Source: CAVTLG01 sp963802635 (lineage in GTDB: Bacteria; Chloroflexota; Ktedonobacteria; Ktedonobacterales; Ktedonobacteraceae). From it: 64,000 nt of DNA. The notes beneath the pieces were generated by a model. It was given only the letters and a program-made list of their open reading frames with translations. It had not been told where the DNA came from and searched no databases. How positions within the stretch are numbered: position 1 is the stretch's first letter; the number at the start of each line of letters is the position of its first letter. Below, piece by piece: positions 39,709-47,991 of the stretch. The position numbers and the translations under genes are program-made. The DNA is taken from positions 2,542,001 to 2,606,000 of the forward strand of contig CAWDJJ010000001.1 of the NCBI GenBank assembly GCA_963802635.1. Direction: 5' to 3'.

Positions 39709-40854
39709 CTATTCCACCCGCTTTTCACGTTTGATTGCACTCTCCCACTTGTCCATTGCACTCTTTTGCAGAGATAATGAACCGTGCAGGTAGATCGTCG
39801 CTGTCATGTTGATGTTGCTATGGCCGAGCATAAGTTGGATCACTTTCAAGTCAACGCCCATCTCCAGCAACAATGTTGCCGCACTATGCCTCAGATCGTG
39901 AAAGTGTATATCAGGCAAGCCAGCATTCACGAGCAATCGTTTAAACATTTTGTCAAGATAACGCGGATTGAAGTACCCTCCCTCAAGGTCAGTCAGTACA
40001 AGATCACGATCCTCCCACTTATCACCAACCTTTAGACGTAACTCCTTTTGCCGGATGCGGTGGGTTTTTAGCATATCAACAATGAGCGACGGCATAACAA
40101 GCATACGTTCACCCGCTGCGGTCTTTGCTTCATTTTCAACAAACCCGCGCTTGTTGATATAGTCCACTGTCCGTCTTATCTTGAGAGTGGCATTTTCAAA
40201 ATTTACGTCGGTCCAGTGTAGCGCTAATATTTCACCTCTACGCATGCCCATTAACAGGGCTAACATGATCGCTGGCTCTAACCTATCGTTCCTCACAATG
40301 TCTAGTAACCTTTGGGCTTGCTCTAGTGCTAAAAAGGGCCTTTCCGTTTTTATCAGACGTGGAGGAGAGACAACATCGCAAACATTGTGAGAGACATAGC
40401 CCCATTTAATTGCATCGTCTAATGCCTTGTGGAGCACTCCATGAATAGACTGAATGGTCTTCGGCTGTAAGCCATCACCCTCCTTTTTCCTGTATAAAGC
40501 ATTGACCTGCTGAGGGGCAAGCTTCTGCAACTTAATATTTCCCAGCGTAGGAATGATATAGGAGCGAATGAGCTTCCGGTACTTCTCATAAGTGCTTACT
40601 CTCACAGTGGGTTTACTAATCTCTTCAAGCCAGTATTCCAGGTATTGCTTGAGCAATTGATCAGGCTGAGTAGGGAATGTACCTTGCTCAAGTTCTCTTT
40701 GAGCAGACTTCAACTTTGTGTATCCGTCCTTTTCCGACTTTACATAGGTTTGTTTATACTTGTCCCCCGTCCAGATTTGCATCACCCATCGCCCATCGCT
40801 CCGCCGAAACACAGAACCTTCACCCTTTGCGCGCCTTCCTTTTTGTTTTGGCAT
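39709..40854 (-). CDS. int: Tyrosine recombinase / integrase of the ssrA element
   Basis: 381 residues, intact. The N-terminal AP2-like arm-binding region (GEGSVFRRSDGRWVMQIWTG) is followed by a SAM-like core-binding domain (QYLEYWLEEISKPTVRVSTYEKYRKLIRSYIIPTLGNIKLQKL) and the catalytic domain with Arg205 (MGMRRGEI), His319-x-x-Arg322 (HDLRH), His345 (LGHSN) and Tyr355 (TIYLH). It lies 95 bases from attL and points toward it, the usual arrangement for elements using the ssrA 3' end. It would integrate and, with the Xis-like protein, excise the element. Confidence 0.95.
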   Translation of the reverse strand: MPKQKGRRAKGEGSVFRRSDGRWVMQIWTGDKYKQTYVKSEKDGYTKLKSAQRELEQGTFPTQPDQLLKQYLEYWLEEISKPTVRVSTYEKYRKLIRSYIIPTLGNIKLQKLAPQQVNALYRKKEGDGLQPKTIQSIHGVLHKALDDAIKWGYVSHNVCDVVSPPRLIKTERPFLALEQAQRLLDIVRNDRLEPAIMLALLMGMRRGEILALHWTDVNFENATLKIRRTVDYINKRGFVENEAKTAAGERMLVMPSLIVDMLKTHRIRQKELRLKVGDKWEDRDLVLTDLEGGYFNPRYLDKMFKRLLVNAGLPDIHFHDLRHSAATLLLEMGVDLKVIQLMLGHSNINMTATIYLHGSLSLQKSAMDKWESAIKREKRVE

Positions 40855-40876
40855 ATGTCACTCCCTATAAACAAAA

Positions 40877-40906
40877 GACCCTACTGTTTCGGTTAACAGC
40901 AGGGTC
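40877..40906 (-). terminator. Terminator between xis and int
   Basis: GACCCTACTGTT and AACAGCAGGGTC pair around a TCGGTT loop with one A-C mismatch. On the minus strand the hairpin is followed by CTTTTGTTTAT. It would separate the long leftward operon from int, so int probably has its own control. Confidence 0.75.
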
Positions 40907-40920
40907 ACATTTCAACCTAT

Positions 40921-41121
40921 TCACATAGCCTCTTGTTGCTTTATCCAGTCCTGCAAGGACTCTGGATACACGCGCCTCATACTACCTATCTTCACGGATG
41001 GTAAGCCCTTGCGGTTCATGAGGTTATAGACCGTTGCAGGACAAACGCCTAAAGCAATAGCCACATCAGGAACGCTCAACAATAGAGGTTGAGCCGTTGA
41101 TTGTCTTTTACGTTGCGCCAT
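40921..41121 (-). CDS. xis: Excisionase-like HTH protein
   Basis: 66 residues: LLLSVPDVAIALGVCPATVYNLMNRKGLPSVKIGSMRRVYPESLQDWIKQ, a MerR/HTH_17-type winged helix typical of excisionases and AlpA-like regulators (recognition helix ATVYNLMNR, wing KIGSMRRV). It sits directly upstream of int. A paralogue of the same design accompanies the second integrase at 61594. Probable role: bending DNA at the att arms and directing excision; it may also regulate int. Confidence 0.85.
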   Translation of the reverse strand: MAQRKRQSTAQPLLLSVPDVAIALGVCPATVYNLMNRKGLPSVKIGSMRRVYPESLQDWIKQQEAM

Positions 41122-41136
41122 ACATATACTCCTTTA

Positions 41137-42303
41137 TTACGCTTTTTGTGCATACAACAACTTCTTTTCCCGTACGACGTCCACCGGAGACGTGCGCGTT
41201 TTCTGCCAGCGTTCAATCACCTTGTCATAGATCACGCTGAACATTTCCGCAGCACAATTATCATCGTCAAGCTCCATCTCACACCATGCCGCGAGCGTGG
41301 TCGCATAGCCCGCAATCGCCGCTACACCTCGATCTATGTTTTTCTCCCGGTGCACTTGCCGAACAAGTGGGCCTAAGCCGTCCAGATCTTTGTCCCCATA
41401 GTCATCAAAGGCGTGTTGCAGGTGCACCCATCGAGGATCAGTGTTCCACCGGGTTCTATTTTTGCCAGGACCAGGACGGACCATGCGTAACCATTCACAG
41501 GTGCAATACTGCCATAAGCGCTTAATATTGCTGATGGCATCCGTGATGCTGTCAATGTCCATCTCACGGAAACCGGAGCGCTCAACGGCGTATTCGATGC
41601 GCCAGACGGGTTGCTCACCATCCCAGCCGTGTGCTTTCCAAAGCGGGAAAAACCATTGCTTCTCAGGAGAACGCTGCTTGATTTCGGCTGTCTTGTTGTA
41701 GATTTTGAGATTGATCGGGCGTCCATGTCCGCTAAAGGTGATGGTTTCCAGCGTGCGCCCGTAGTAGTACTCCTGGTCCTTTTCTGACTCACGAATAGCC
41801 CGCTTGACTAGGGCATGAGTGACAAACAGGTGACGCCACTCTGCGGGAAGCGCTAGCCCCACCACGTCAACACACATATCAAGTTGCGCCGCTTGTAGTC
41901 CGACGTCATCCCCAAAGATGCCATAGAGCAAGCCCTTTACCTCGTCTATCGCATCCTGCACATTGCCCAGAGACCAGAGGTAACTACTAGAGAGTGTTGC
42001 CTTTGCTATCATGGGGATCTTGAGCCGTGGGGCTATTTTTAGCTCAAGACAATCATTGCGCAGAATGTACCTCCATGCCGGTGCACTGTTCGGAAACATC
42101 AGCATGCGCGCATCATGAAAGGTCATCGAGGTTGCGAGCGGTTTGTTGTTCTCCTTTGCTTTCTCTTGCCATGCCTGGAAAAGCAAAGAAAGCCGTTCGG
42201 GTATCTCTTGCTCTTTACGTGGCTTACCATCATCACCCAGACGCTTCACATTGACTTTGACGGTATCAATGCCCGTTCCTACAATCTTTACTTGTTCTAC
42301 CAT
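41137..42303 (-). CDS. Replication initiator of Rep_trans / MobT type
   Basis: 388 residues starting MVEQVKIVGTGIDTVKVNVKRLG. Segments typical of the Rep_trans family (rolling-circle initiators and the Tn916 Orf20/MobT relaxase) are AAQLDMCVDVVGLALP, EYYYGRTLETITFSGHGRPINLKIYNKTAEIKQ and PVWRIEYAVERSGFREMDIDSITDAI. The Tyr-rich YYYGR motif may hold the nicking Tyr. Such proteins nick an origin to start rolling-circle replication or transfer of integrative elements. It lies just behind xis, so element replication after excision is likely. Whether it also serves as relaxase is open; no coupling protein is present. Confidence 0.75.
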   Translation of the reverse strand: MVEQVKIVGTGIDTVKVNVKRLGDDGKPRKEQEIPERLSLLFQAWQEKAKENNKPLATSMTFHDARMLMFPNSAPAWRYILRNDCLELKIAPRLKIPMIAKATLSSSYLWSLGNVQDAIDEVKGLLYGIFGDDVGLQAAQLDMCVDVVGLALPAEWRHLFVTHALVKRAIRESEKDQEYYYGRTLETITFSGHGRPINLKIYNKTAEIKQRSPEKQWFFPLWKAHGWDGEQPVWRIEYAVERSGFREMDIDSITDAISNIKRLWQYCTCEWLRMVRPGPGKNRTRWNTDPRWVHLQHAFDDYGDKDLDGLGPLVRQVHREKNIDRGVAAIAGYATTLAAWCEMELDDDNCAAEMFSVIYDKVIERWQKTRTSPVDVVREKKLLYAQKA

Positions 42304-42365
42304 TGCTTTCTCCTACAAGATTTCTTTTGTCGTTTGTTGTGCAACGTGCCCTTACCTCTGACGCT

Positions 42366-42701
42366 CTATTGCCCACAGATGGAGCACACCGGAACCAACG
42401 CCCGCTCTCCTGGAATGGCCGGGACAAATGGGTCAATCACCACTGGGACAGGACGAGCTATATGCTGCAACTCCCTTGCGCGGTTCTCATCTGTGATGGT
42501 CCAGTGCCCAAAGCGTAGAGATGTGCGCACTCTTAGCACCCTCGTTTGCATACGCTTTGCTCGCCCGTTCGCCCAATGGACATCAGCCCATGAACCATCC
42601 TTTGCAAGACGCCACACGGTCCCAACGACGGTAGGGCAACCTGCAACTACCACCCAATCAGCACGCTTGATTTGTGGCACCCCACGGGGACAATCGTTCA
42701 T
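42366..42701 (-). CDS. Hypothetical element protein with a C-terminal Cys pair
   Basis: 111 residues from ATG 42701 with an excellent AGGAGG site. The first part (DWVVVAGCPTVVGTVWRLAKDGSWADVHWANGRAKRMQT) looks like a small beta-barrel of SH3/KOW type; the second repeats a beta pattern and ends VPVCSICGQ. No family recognised. Lies between the initiator and further small genes of the leftward train. Confidence 0.65.
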   Translation of the reverse strand: MNDCPRGVPQIKRADWVVVAGCPTVVGTVWRLAKDGSWADVHWANGRAKRMQTRVLRVRTSLRFGHWTITDENRARELQHIARPVPVVIDPFVPAIPGERALVPVCSICGQ

Positions 42702-42780
42702 ATGTACCTCCTAACGGTCTTCAGACCCCTCTACAAGGGCATTCACGCCCATTTTTGTGTAAAAAGAGGGACCCGTGTTA

Positions 42781-43011
42781 CTAGGACGGGCCCCTCGATT
42801 GACCTTGCTTGAATCTTTGCTCAAATGCGTTGTTTAGCTGTGTCAATCTTCGTTGAGCTTTCGGCTTGAGCATCATTCCTACGAGATGCCAGTCAGAAAC
42901 CTCTCCATTTTCTAGCTTTCTGACACACGAGAAACCATGTACTGTATGACCTGTTGCACTGTATGTCATAGAGACTTCAATCAGATAGTAGGGTCTTGTT
43001 TGTGTTGCCAT
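42781..43011 (-). CDS. Hypothetical small protein
   Basis: 76 residues starting MATQTRPYYLIEVSMTYSATGHTVHGFSCVRKLENGEVSDWHLVGMMLKPKAQRRL. Start 43011 is chosen because GGAAGGAAAG precedes it; a longer frame to 43155 would overlap the primase gene. A beta-rich first half and basic helical end; function unknown. Confidence 0.6.
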   Translation of the reverse strand: MATQTRPYYLIEVSMTYSATGHTVHGFSCVRKLENGEVSDWHLVGMMLKPKAQRRLTQLNNAFEQRFKQGQSRGPS

Positions 43012-43066
43012 AAATGCTTTCCTTCCATAAAGATAGCGCTCACCTGCATTAAGACAGTGAGAGCTC

Positions 43067-44029
43067 TCATCTTTCACCCGAGAGAACACCATCTCCCTGG
43101 ATACGTTGCCAGAGGGACCGCGCATCCAGGTTGTAGAAGTAGCGCAAGAAGTCAAAGACCGAGCCGCCTTGCTGCCAGGTGTAGCAGTACCAACAGTACC
43201 CGCCTGGCACCCCTGGACGATACACCTTGAACGATGCGCGGGTATCTTGCCCGCATGGGTGATGCCAGGAAAACGGGCATTGTCCTACTCCCGTACGATC
43301 CAGATCGACAGAGCGCCCAATGACCATGAATGGGTCTTGCATGGCGCACCACTCCCGAATAGTGCGCTTGTCTCGTTGCGTTGGTCCGTTCATGACAGGA
43401 AGGGAAAACGATGTTTTTTTGTGAGGTACCGGCCCGACATGGGAACGTGGGGACACGTCCGGGACCGTGACCCGCTCAATGGTTGCCAGCCAGGTGATTG
43501 CCTCGCTGATGGTTGCTGCAACAGGCACGGTCTCCGAATTGGCCCGTTGCACCACAAACGGGTATCGTTTTCCTGATCGGTGGTGCACCCCAAAGGGTAA
43601 GCGAATCACCGACCCGTAGCGCTTGATGATGTCCTGTTTGGGGTAGAGTTCCATCCCCGTCGGGCAATAGGGATGAAGCCAGGCACGCGCCCGCGCTGCA
43701 TCAACCGGTGCAGTAAAGAAGACCCACAGATGTCCGGCACGCCTGGATTGTTCCAGGTACGAAACGACCCCGCGGGTTGCGAGCGTGTCTTGCACCTGGC
43801 AGAGAACCGCTAGTCCGTGCTCAGTATCGTCACTATCAAAGACGGCATAGGAGCACAGTCCGCGTTCATTGGTGACATAGACGCCTATCGTGTGTTGCCC
43901 TGCCAGGTGCTTGCGCACGTCTTGCGTCGTCAGCGGATGGCCCACCCGATAATAGAGGCCGTTGTTTCGCTGGAGCGCAAAGTCATCAGAACGGTTGACA
44001 AACGTCTGCATGAAAAGCGGGACATCCAT
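43067..44029 (-). CDS. AEP-type (TOTE-like) primase with C-terminal zinc finger
   Basis: 320 residues. Start 44029 (MDVPLFMQTFVNRSDDF) is supported by GGAGG; an upstream in-frame ATG overlaps the methyltransferase end. Motif I is YAVFDSDD (D65, D67), motif II EQSRRAGHLWVFF (H100), then ELYPKQDIIKRYGSVIRLPFGVHHRSGKRYPFV, the pattern of archaeo-eukaryotic primases in TOTE-like systems and mobile elements. The last part has GQCPFSWHHPCGQDTRASFKV and GGYCWYCYTWQQGGSVFDFLRYF, a CHC2-type zinc finger. It probably primes element replication together with the Rep protein and SSB nearby. Confidence 0.85.
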   Translation of the reverse strand: MDVPLFMQTFVNRSDDFALQRNNGLYYRVGHPLTTQDVRKHLAGQHTIGVYVTNERGLCSYAVFDSDDTEHGLAVLCQVQDTLATRGVVSYLEQSRRAGHLWVFFTAPVDAARARAWLHPYCPTGMELYPKQDIIKRYGSVIRLPFGVHHRSGKRYPFVVQRANSETVPVAATISEAITWLATIERVTVPDVSPRSHVGPVPHKKTSFSLPVMNGPTQRDKRTIREWCAMQDPFMVIGRSVDLDRTGVGQCPFSWHHPCGQDTRASFKVYRPGVPGGYCWYCYTWQQGGSVFDFLRYFYNLDARSLWQRIQGDGVLSGER

Positions 44030-44054
44030 AGGCACCTCCACAACAGCAACGCCC

Positions 44055-44885
44055 TCACCATCTCGTGAAGTGAGGGCCAAACACACTATTCATCGTGAGT
44101 TGACGGGTACGAGCGGACTGCTTGTTCAGCCAAAGCACTTCTCTGTGCTGCTTGCCATGCTCCCCAGCGGTAGGAAGCGTGACGCGGTGCCAGTCAGCAA
44201 GTCGCTCATCATACAGCGGATGTGCATAGCCAGAAAGCACCACCGCGCCGCGATGGGTAACGAGATGATCAAGTAACACGCGATGATCATCGTCGGTCAT
44301 CTCATAGGGATAGTATTTCCCTGCACGGGTTGCGTGGATATAGGGTGGATCGACATAGAGCAACACATCTGGGGCGTTGTAGTAGTCGATCATTTCAAGG
44401 GCTGGCTTGTTGCGGATCTCTGCGTCTTTGAGACGTGAGGCCGCCGCAAGAATGCGCGTTGGCAGTTGCTGCCAGAGCTTGACCGGATACGTGTTCCCAT
44501 GCAGTCCGTTATGCTTCCACCCACTGACGTGGTGCAGCGTGCCGCCGTGTGCTTGCCAGCATCGAATGAGAAACTTGCGCGCATGCTCCACCGGGTCAGG
44601 GTCCGTGGAGTCTCGCTCAACGGCGTTGTACTCAGACTCAGCCCATGGGGTCATCTCCAGCGCACGCGCTAACGCTTCCGGCTGGGTACGAATGACCGTG
44701 AAGAGGTTGACGATGGAGCCATTGAGATCGTTCAACACCTCATGGGCTGATGGCTTTTTACGGAAGAAGACCGCTGCACTTCCACAGTACGGCTCAACAT
44801 AGTGCACGTGGTCCGGTAGATGCAAGACAATCCAATCGGCTATTTTCCACTTGGCCCCGGTGTACTTGAGGATCGGTTTGATCAT
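44055..44885 (-). CDS. D12-class DNA adenine-N6 methyltransferase (Dam type)
   Basis: 276 residues from ATG 44885 (MIKPILKYTGAKWKIADWIV). The AdoMet-binding opening KYTGAKWK replaces the usual KWxGGK, YVEPYCGSAAVFF follows, and the catalytic motif LLYVDPPYIHATRAGKYY (DPPY 179-182) is intact, as is VVLSGY. Such orphan methyltransferases in mobile elements protect against host restriction or mark element DNA. No cognate restriction gene is next to it. It lies 18 bases downstream of the following gene in the same leftward train. Confidence 0.92.
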   Translation of the reverse strand: MIKPILKYTGAKWKIADWIVLHLPDHVHYVEPYCGSAAVFFRKKPSAHEVLNDLNGSIVNLFTVIRTQPEALARALEMTPWAESEYNAVERDSTDPDPVEHARKFLIRCWQAHGGTLHHVSGWKHNGLHGNTYPVKLWQQLPTRILAAASRLKDAEIRNKPALEMIDYYNAPDVLLYVDPPYIHATRAGKYYPYEMTDDDHRVLLDHLVTHRGAVVLSGYAHPLYDERLADWHRVTLPTAGEHGKQHREVLWLNKQSARTRQLTMNSVFGPHFTRW

Positions 44886-44902
44886 GCTCGTCTCTCTCAC
44901 TG

Positions 44903-45433
44903 CTACACCGTCAGTGCGTGCTGTGCACGTTGCGCCGGGTCCTGTTGCATACAGTCCAGGTAGCGCGTGTAGCATGCCTCCGCCGCCTGCTCTAGTGCAT
45001 CTTCAATGGTCAGTGCCTCGACACACTGTGAGACGTGATAGATACCACACCGCAAACAGCGGTAGCCCGCAGTACAAACGATGTTCAATCCTCGATACGC
45101 TGCCTGGAAGCTTCTGGGAGGGGAGCCGGTACACTCTTTGATAATATCGATAGCGTGAGCGCACCGCTCAGGGTACACATTACTGCGCACTGCAAGCGCT
45201 ACCCATTTTTCTTGCTCATACGCTTCCTGCATACGTGCCCGTGCCCAACACTCAGTGACTGCATCAGCACGCCGGGTAAAGGCCGTATCGCCTCCACCCA
45301 GGGTAAAGAGGGAACTCAGGATAAGAGATCCATCAGGATCATCAATGGTGTAGAATTGTTCCGCCTGGATGGGATACCACCGCCCGTCAATGCGCGCAAC
45401 GGTGTAGCCACTGGGAAGAGTTGTAGATGTCAT
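44903..45433 (-). CDS. Hypothetical element protein
   Basis: 176 residues from ATG 45433 (MTSTTLPSGYTVARIDGRWYPIQAEQFYTIDDPDGSLI), with GAGAGG upstream. The middle is helical (ADAVTECWARARMQEAYEQEKWVALAVRS), followed by several Cys (YRCLRCGIYHVSQC) that could bind metal. No family recognised. A terminator hairpin lies upstream, between it and the gene at 45522, so it may begin a new transcript. Confidence 0.6.
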   Translation of the reverse strand: MTSTTLPSGYTVARIDGRWYPIQAEQFYTIDDPDGSLILSSLFTLGGGDTAFTRRADAVTECWARARMQEAYEQEKWVALAVRSNVYPERCAHAIDIIKECTGSPPRSFQAAYRGLNIVCTAGYRCLRCGIYHVSQCVEALTIEDALEQAAEACYTRYLDCMQQDPAQRAQHALTV

Positions 45434-45459
45434 AGCTATACCTCTCATTCAGAAAGAAA

Positions 45460-45486
45460 CGCTCCCTCCTGAAATAAGAGGGAGCG
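45460..45486 (-). terminator. Rho-independent-type terminator
   Basis: CGCTCCCTC and GAGGGAGCG form a perfect 9-bp stem with a 9-base loop; on the minus strand it is followed by TTTCTTTCT. It ends transcription of the SSB region before the gene at 45433. Confidence 0.8.
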
Positions 45487-45521
45487 ATCATAGGTCAAAA
45501 CAACACAAGGGAAAGGGCCGC

Positions 45522-45830
45522 TTAGAATGGGTGGTCGTCCAGGTCCCCCAGATCCTCTGTGTGCTGCACGGGGTTTTTCGTTTCCAGGTACCAGGTGAGC
45601 AAGGTTTTAAGAGCCGCCGGGATCTCGTCATGTTGCAGCTGCACGCGTGACCCCCATTTGTCATCAATGTTGGTCTGTTCTATTTGCACGCCGTCATAGC
45701 GCTTGCTGATCAGATGAAAGCGGCTATCGCCATAGGTTTTTGAGGAAACATAGACGCGACTATTCTCCTCGACTTCGGTGGTTTCAGTTGCCAGAAGTGC
45801 TTGAAGGGCTTCAAGTTGCCAGGGTTCCAT
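45522..45830 (-). CDS. Small protein with an SSB-like acidic C-terminal tip
   Basis: 102 residues (MEPWQLEALQALLATETTEVEENSRVYVSSKTYGDSRFHLISKRYDGVQIEQTNIDDKWGSRVQLQHDEIPAALKTLL...) ending DLGDLDDHPF. The next gene, a true SSB, ends DLGELDDHPF. The body has no OB-fold signature; the beta pattern and final helix loosely recall PC4-like ssDNA-binding proteins. The shared tip suggests that it docks on the same partner proteins as SSB. Function unknown; ribosome site and operon position support a real gene. Confidence 0.7.
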   Translation of the reverse strand: MEPWQLEALQALLATETTEVEENSRVYVSSKTYGDSRFHLISKRYDGVQIEQTNIDDKWGSRVQLQHDEIPAALKTLLTWYLETKNPVQHTEDLGDLDDHPF

Positions 45831-45851
45831 AGAGGTCGTTCCTTTCTCCCG

Positions 45852-46247
45852 CTAAAACGGGTGGTCGTCTAATTCACCGAGATCATCAGTCTCGCTCAAG
45901 AAGCTTGATGGTTGTTGCTCCTTTGGCTTACTGTCCAGGAGCTGGACCGTTGAGGCAATCACTTCAAAAGCAACGCGATTCACCCCCTGCTTATCGGTGT
46001 ATTTCCGTTGCACTAGTTCGCCTTGCACGAGCACTTTTGACCCCTTGCGGGCGTATTGGTTCACAATCTCTGCAAGTTTCTGCCAACATACGATGTTGTA
46101 CCAGAACGTTTCCTGATTTTCTCCGCGCTTGCGACCATTCACCGCAATACTGAACTTTGTGACGGCGTTCCCATTGGTGGTATAGCTCATATCCGGGTCC
46201 TGTCCGAGACGGCCCGTAAAGATGACTTGATTGAAATCTTGTGGCAT
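45852..46247 (-). CDS. ssb: Single-stranded DNA-binding protein
   Basis: 131 residues from ATG 46247 (MPQDFNQVIFTGRLGQDPDMSYTTNGNAVTKFSIAVNGRKR). The OB fold is complete, including ETFWYNIVCWQKLAEIVNQYARKGSKVLVQGELVQRKYTDKQGVNRVAFEVIAS, with a short linker and acidic tip DDHPF (DDDIPF in the classical form). It coats ssDNA during element replication or transfer and recruits partners through the tip. GGAGCAACATCG precedes the start. Confidence 0.95.
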   Translation of the reverse strand: MPQDFNQVIFTGRLGQDPDMSYTTNGNAVTKFSIAVNGRKRGENQETFWYNIVCWQKLAEIVNQYARKGSKVLVQGELVQRKYTDKQGVNRVAFEVIASTVQLLDSKPKEQQPSSFLSETDDLGELDDHPF

Positions 46248-46263
46248 CGATGTTGCTCCTTTT

Positions 46264-47076
46264 CTACAGAAAACAATACCCACTCTCACAGATCTGCTCA
46301 TCCTCAAACAACGAGCCTTGCACATGATCAGTTGTGACCGTTGCCAGGGGCTTTTGCTTATCGGTGAACCAGATATCTCCCTTGCCTAATGCATGACTGC
46401 GTTTCCGCATGAGGTCTTCTAGGTCACAGGCTTTCTTGAAGAGGTCAGGTTGTGTATTTCGCATCTCTTGCCAGACAGGCAGAGAATGAAAGGGACAAAA
46501 GTAACAGGATGATTTAGGAGGAACCGGCAACCCTGCACGCGCAATGCAGTTCATACAGTCTTGTCGGTCAAGCTTCTGATCAATGAGCGGATAGTCTAAC
46601 ACCTTCCAGGGCTTCTGTGGATCAACACCCTTGCGCATGCGGTGCCATTCATCCAGGGATATCCCAAGCCCAACGGTTGCGCCTTCGCTTTTTGCTCCGT
46701 GTTCCCGTAGCCAGCGATCTGCAACCTCAATCTTAAAATCGACCGTACAGCTCCGGTTGCCAGGTGCGCCTGTCCCCAAACGAACCGGAATACCAAGGCT
46801 ACGACTGCGCGGATTGACTAACTGACTGTAGAGCGTGACTGGTTTCCCAGCACGCTCCCCTTTTTGCCAGGTCCGTTGCAGCTCGATCAGTTCAATGTGA
46901 TGCGCAAGTGCATACGGTTTTGCGACCGCATTCACATAGGTCAGTGTCTCCGGATTCTCAGAGTCTGCTCCCACATTGCAAAAAAGAAACGTGCGATAGT
47001 CAAGCTTGCCGTGCGCAGCTAAGACAAGCGCGGCGGTTGACTGCACGCCGCCGCCATAACTAAAGACTTTAAGCAT
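46264..47076 (-). CDS. PP-loop ATPase / PAPS-reductase-family protein
   Basis: 270 residues from ATG 47076. The PP-loop is SYGGGVQSTA (residues 6-15), followed by LFCNVGADSENPETLTYV, GNRSCTVDFKIEVADRWL, GLGISLDEWHRMR and a Cys-rich segment DCMNCIARAGLPVPPKSSCYFCPFHSLPVW. This is the PAPS reductase-like adenine-nucleotide alpha-hydrolase family often found in phages and integrative elements; related enzymes act in sulfur transfer, DNA phosphorothioation (DndC) or nucleoside modification. The substrate is unknown. It overlaps the DUF488 gene by eight bases, so the two are translationally linked. Confidence 0.8.
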   Translation of the reverse strand: MLKVFSYGGGVQSTAALVLAAHGKLDYRTFLFCNVGADSENPETLTYVNAVAKPYALAHHIELIELQRTWQKGERAGKPVTLYSQLVNPRSRSLGIPVRLGTGAPGNRSCTVDFKIEVADRWLREHGAKSEGATVGLGISLDEWHRMRKGVDPQKPWKVLDYPLIDQKLDRQDCMNCIARAGLPVPPKSSCYFCPFHSLPVWQEMRNTQPDLFKKACDLEDLMRKRSHALGKGDIWFTDKQKPLATVTTDHVQGSLFEDEQICESGYCFL

Positions 47077-47668
47077 GCTTCCTACCTTGCTCTACGCAAT
47101 CTCTTGATTGCTGGTATACATCATACGGGGTCAATTCGTGCGGGAAAAAGTAGCGCTGTGAGTGCCAGACATCCAACACCACGGCGTACCGGTTACGGGC
47201 ACGATGCACGTCAAGCGGAACATCCGGGTCAATGTGGCCTGCTCCACAGGGTGTCATCACGCGCTGATTGAGGGTGTAGGATGGAAGCCGTGCACCCAAC
47301 GCGCACGCGACTTTGTCGTAAATCACCTTGCGGTGACACGTTTCGTAGTGAGCACAGCCACACAACAACACGACCGTGAAACCGTGCTCGAGCTGATCAA
47401 TAATCCAGGGGAGACCGTGCGTCTCATTGGCAAGCTGGATAGGACGGTCGGTGTGATGGTGGATATTGCCAAGCCAGTCACCACGCCAGCGGTAGCGCTC
47501 TTGCCAGGTGATTTCTAAAGCACGGCGTTGCCAGAGTGGGGACCAGTTGCACGACGGGTGCAAGCGGGTATCGACTATCAATGCCTGTGGATTGACCCGC
47601 ATGGCTTGTTGGAGTTCCCATGGGGTCCGCTTCTGGGCATAGCCAAAGGTGGCGAGAGATCCTAGCAT
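47069..47668 (-). CDS. DUF488-family protein
   Basis: 199 residues starting MLGSLATFGYAQKRTPWELQQAM. Conserved pieces: LIVDTRLHPSCNWSPLWQRRALEI, RYRWRGDWLGNIHH and VVLLCGCAHYETCHRKVIYDKVA, matching the DUF488 pattern (FGYA, VDxRxxP, LGN, LLCxCxxxxxCHR). DUF488 proteins are uncharacterised, often linked to nucleic-acid or repair loci. It is flanked by overlaps on both sides (PP-loop gene and HNH gene). Confidence 0.85.
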   Translation of the reverse strand: MLGSLATFGYAQKRTPWELQQAMRVNPQALIVDTRLHPSCNWSPLWQRRALEITWQERYRWRGDWLGNIHHHTDRPIQLANETHGLPWIIDQLEHGFTVVLLCGCAHYETCHRKVIYDKVACALGARLPSYTLNQRVMTPCGAGHIDPDVPLDVHRARNRYAVVLDVWHSQRYFFPHELTPYDVYQQSRDCVEQGRKHA

Positions 47669-47991
47669 GCCGCACGCTGTCCTTTCCAGTGGAGCGCGAT
47701 CCGGTGTTTCAACTGTTCGAGGCTGATCACCCCTTCACGCAAGCGCAACCAGTAGTCATAGCGCCCGTGGCACCGTGGGCAGAGACACCATAAAAGCGGG
47801 TGCGGGTTGCGCGTATCGTTCAGATGGACATGAGCCGCGTGCAGCCATACCGGATACTTTTTGCCGGTACGCTTGCTCCGCATCTTGGCACCATGACGGA
47901 TATGGCAAGACTGGCATTGCCAGCCAGCGGCTTCCTTGCAGTCACAGGCAAGCTGTTTCCAGTTGGCTGGGTAGCTATGAGCGTTCCACAT
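47662..47991 (-). CDS. HNH-endonuclease-like protein
   Basis: 109 residues (MWNAHSYPANWKQLACDCKEAAGWQCQSCHIRHGAKM...). Two Cys pairs, CQSC and CPRC, frame a LHAAHVHLNDTRNP motif and CLCPRCHGRYD, the arrangement of HNH nucleases with structural zinc. Overlaps DUF488 by seven bases and the next small gene by 17. Possible roles: element DNA processing or a homing-type nuclease. Confidence 0.75.
   Translation of the reverse strand: MWNAHSYPANWKQLACDCKEAAGWQCQSCHIRHGAKMRSKRTGKKYPVWLHAAHVHLNDTRNPHPLLWCLCPRCHGRYDYWLRLREGVISLEQLKHRIALHWKGQRAAC

Noticed and set aside
43012..43155. Upstream extension of the small gene at 42781
   Set aside because: It would run antiparallel to nothing but overlap the primase C-terminus in the same strand, and the ribosome site supports 43011.
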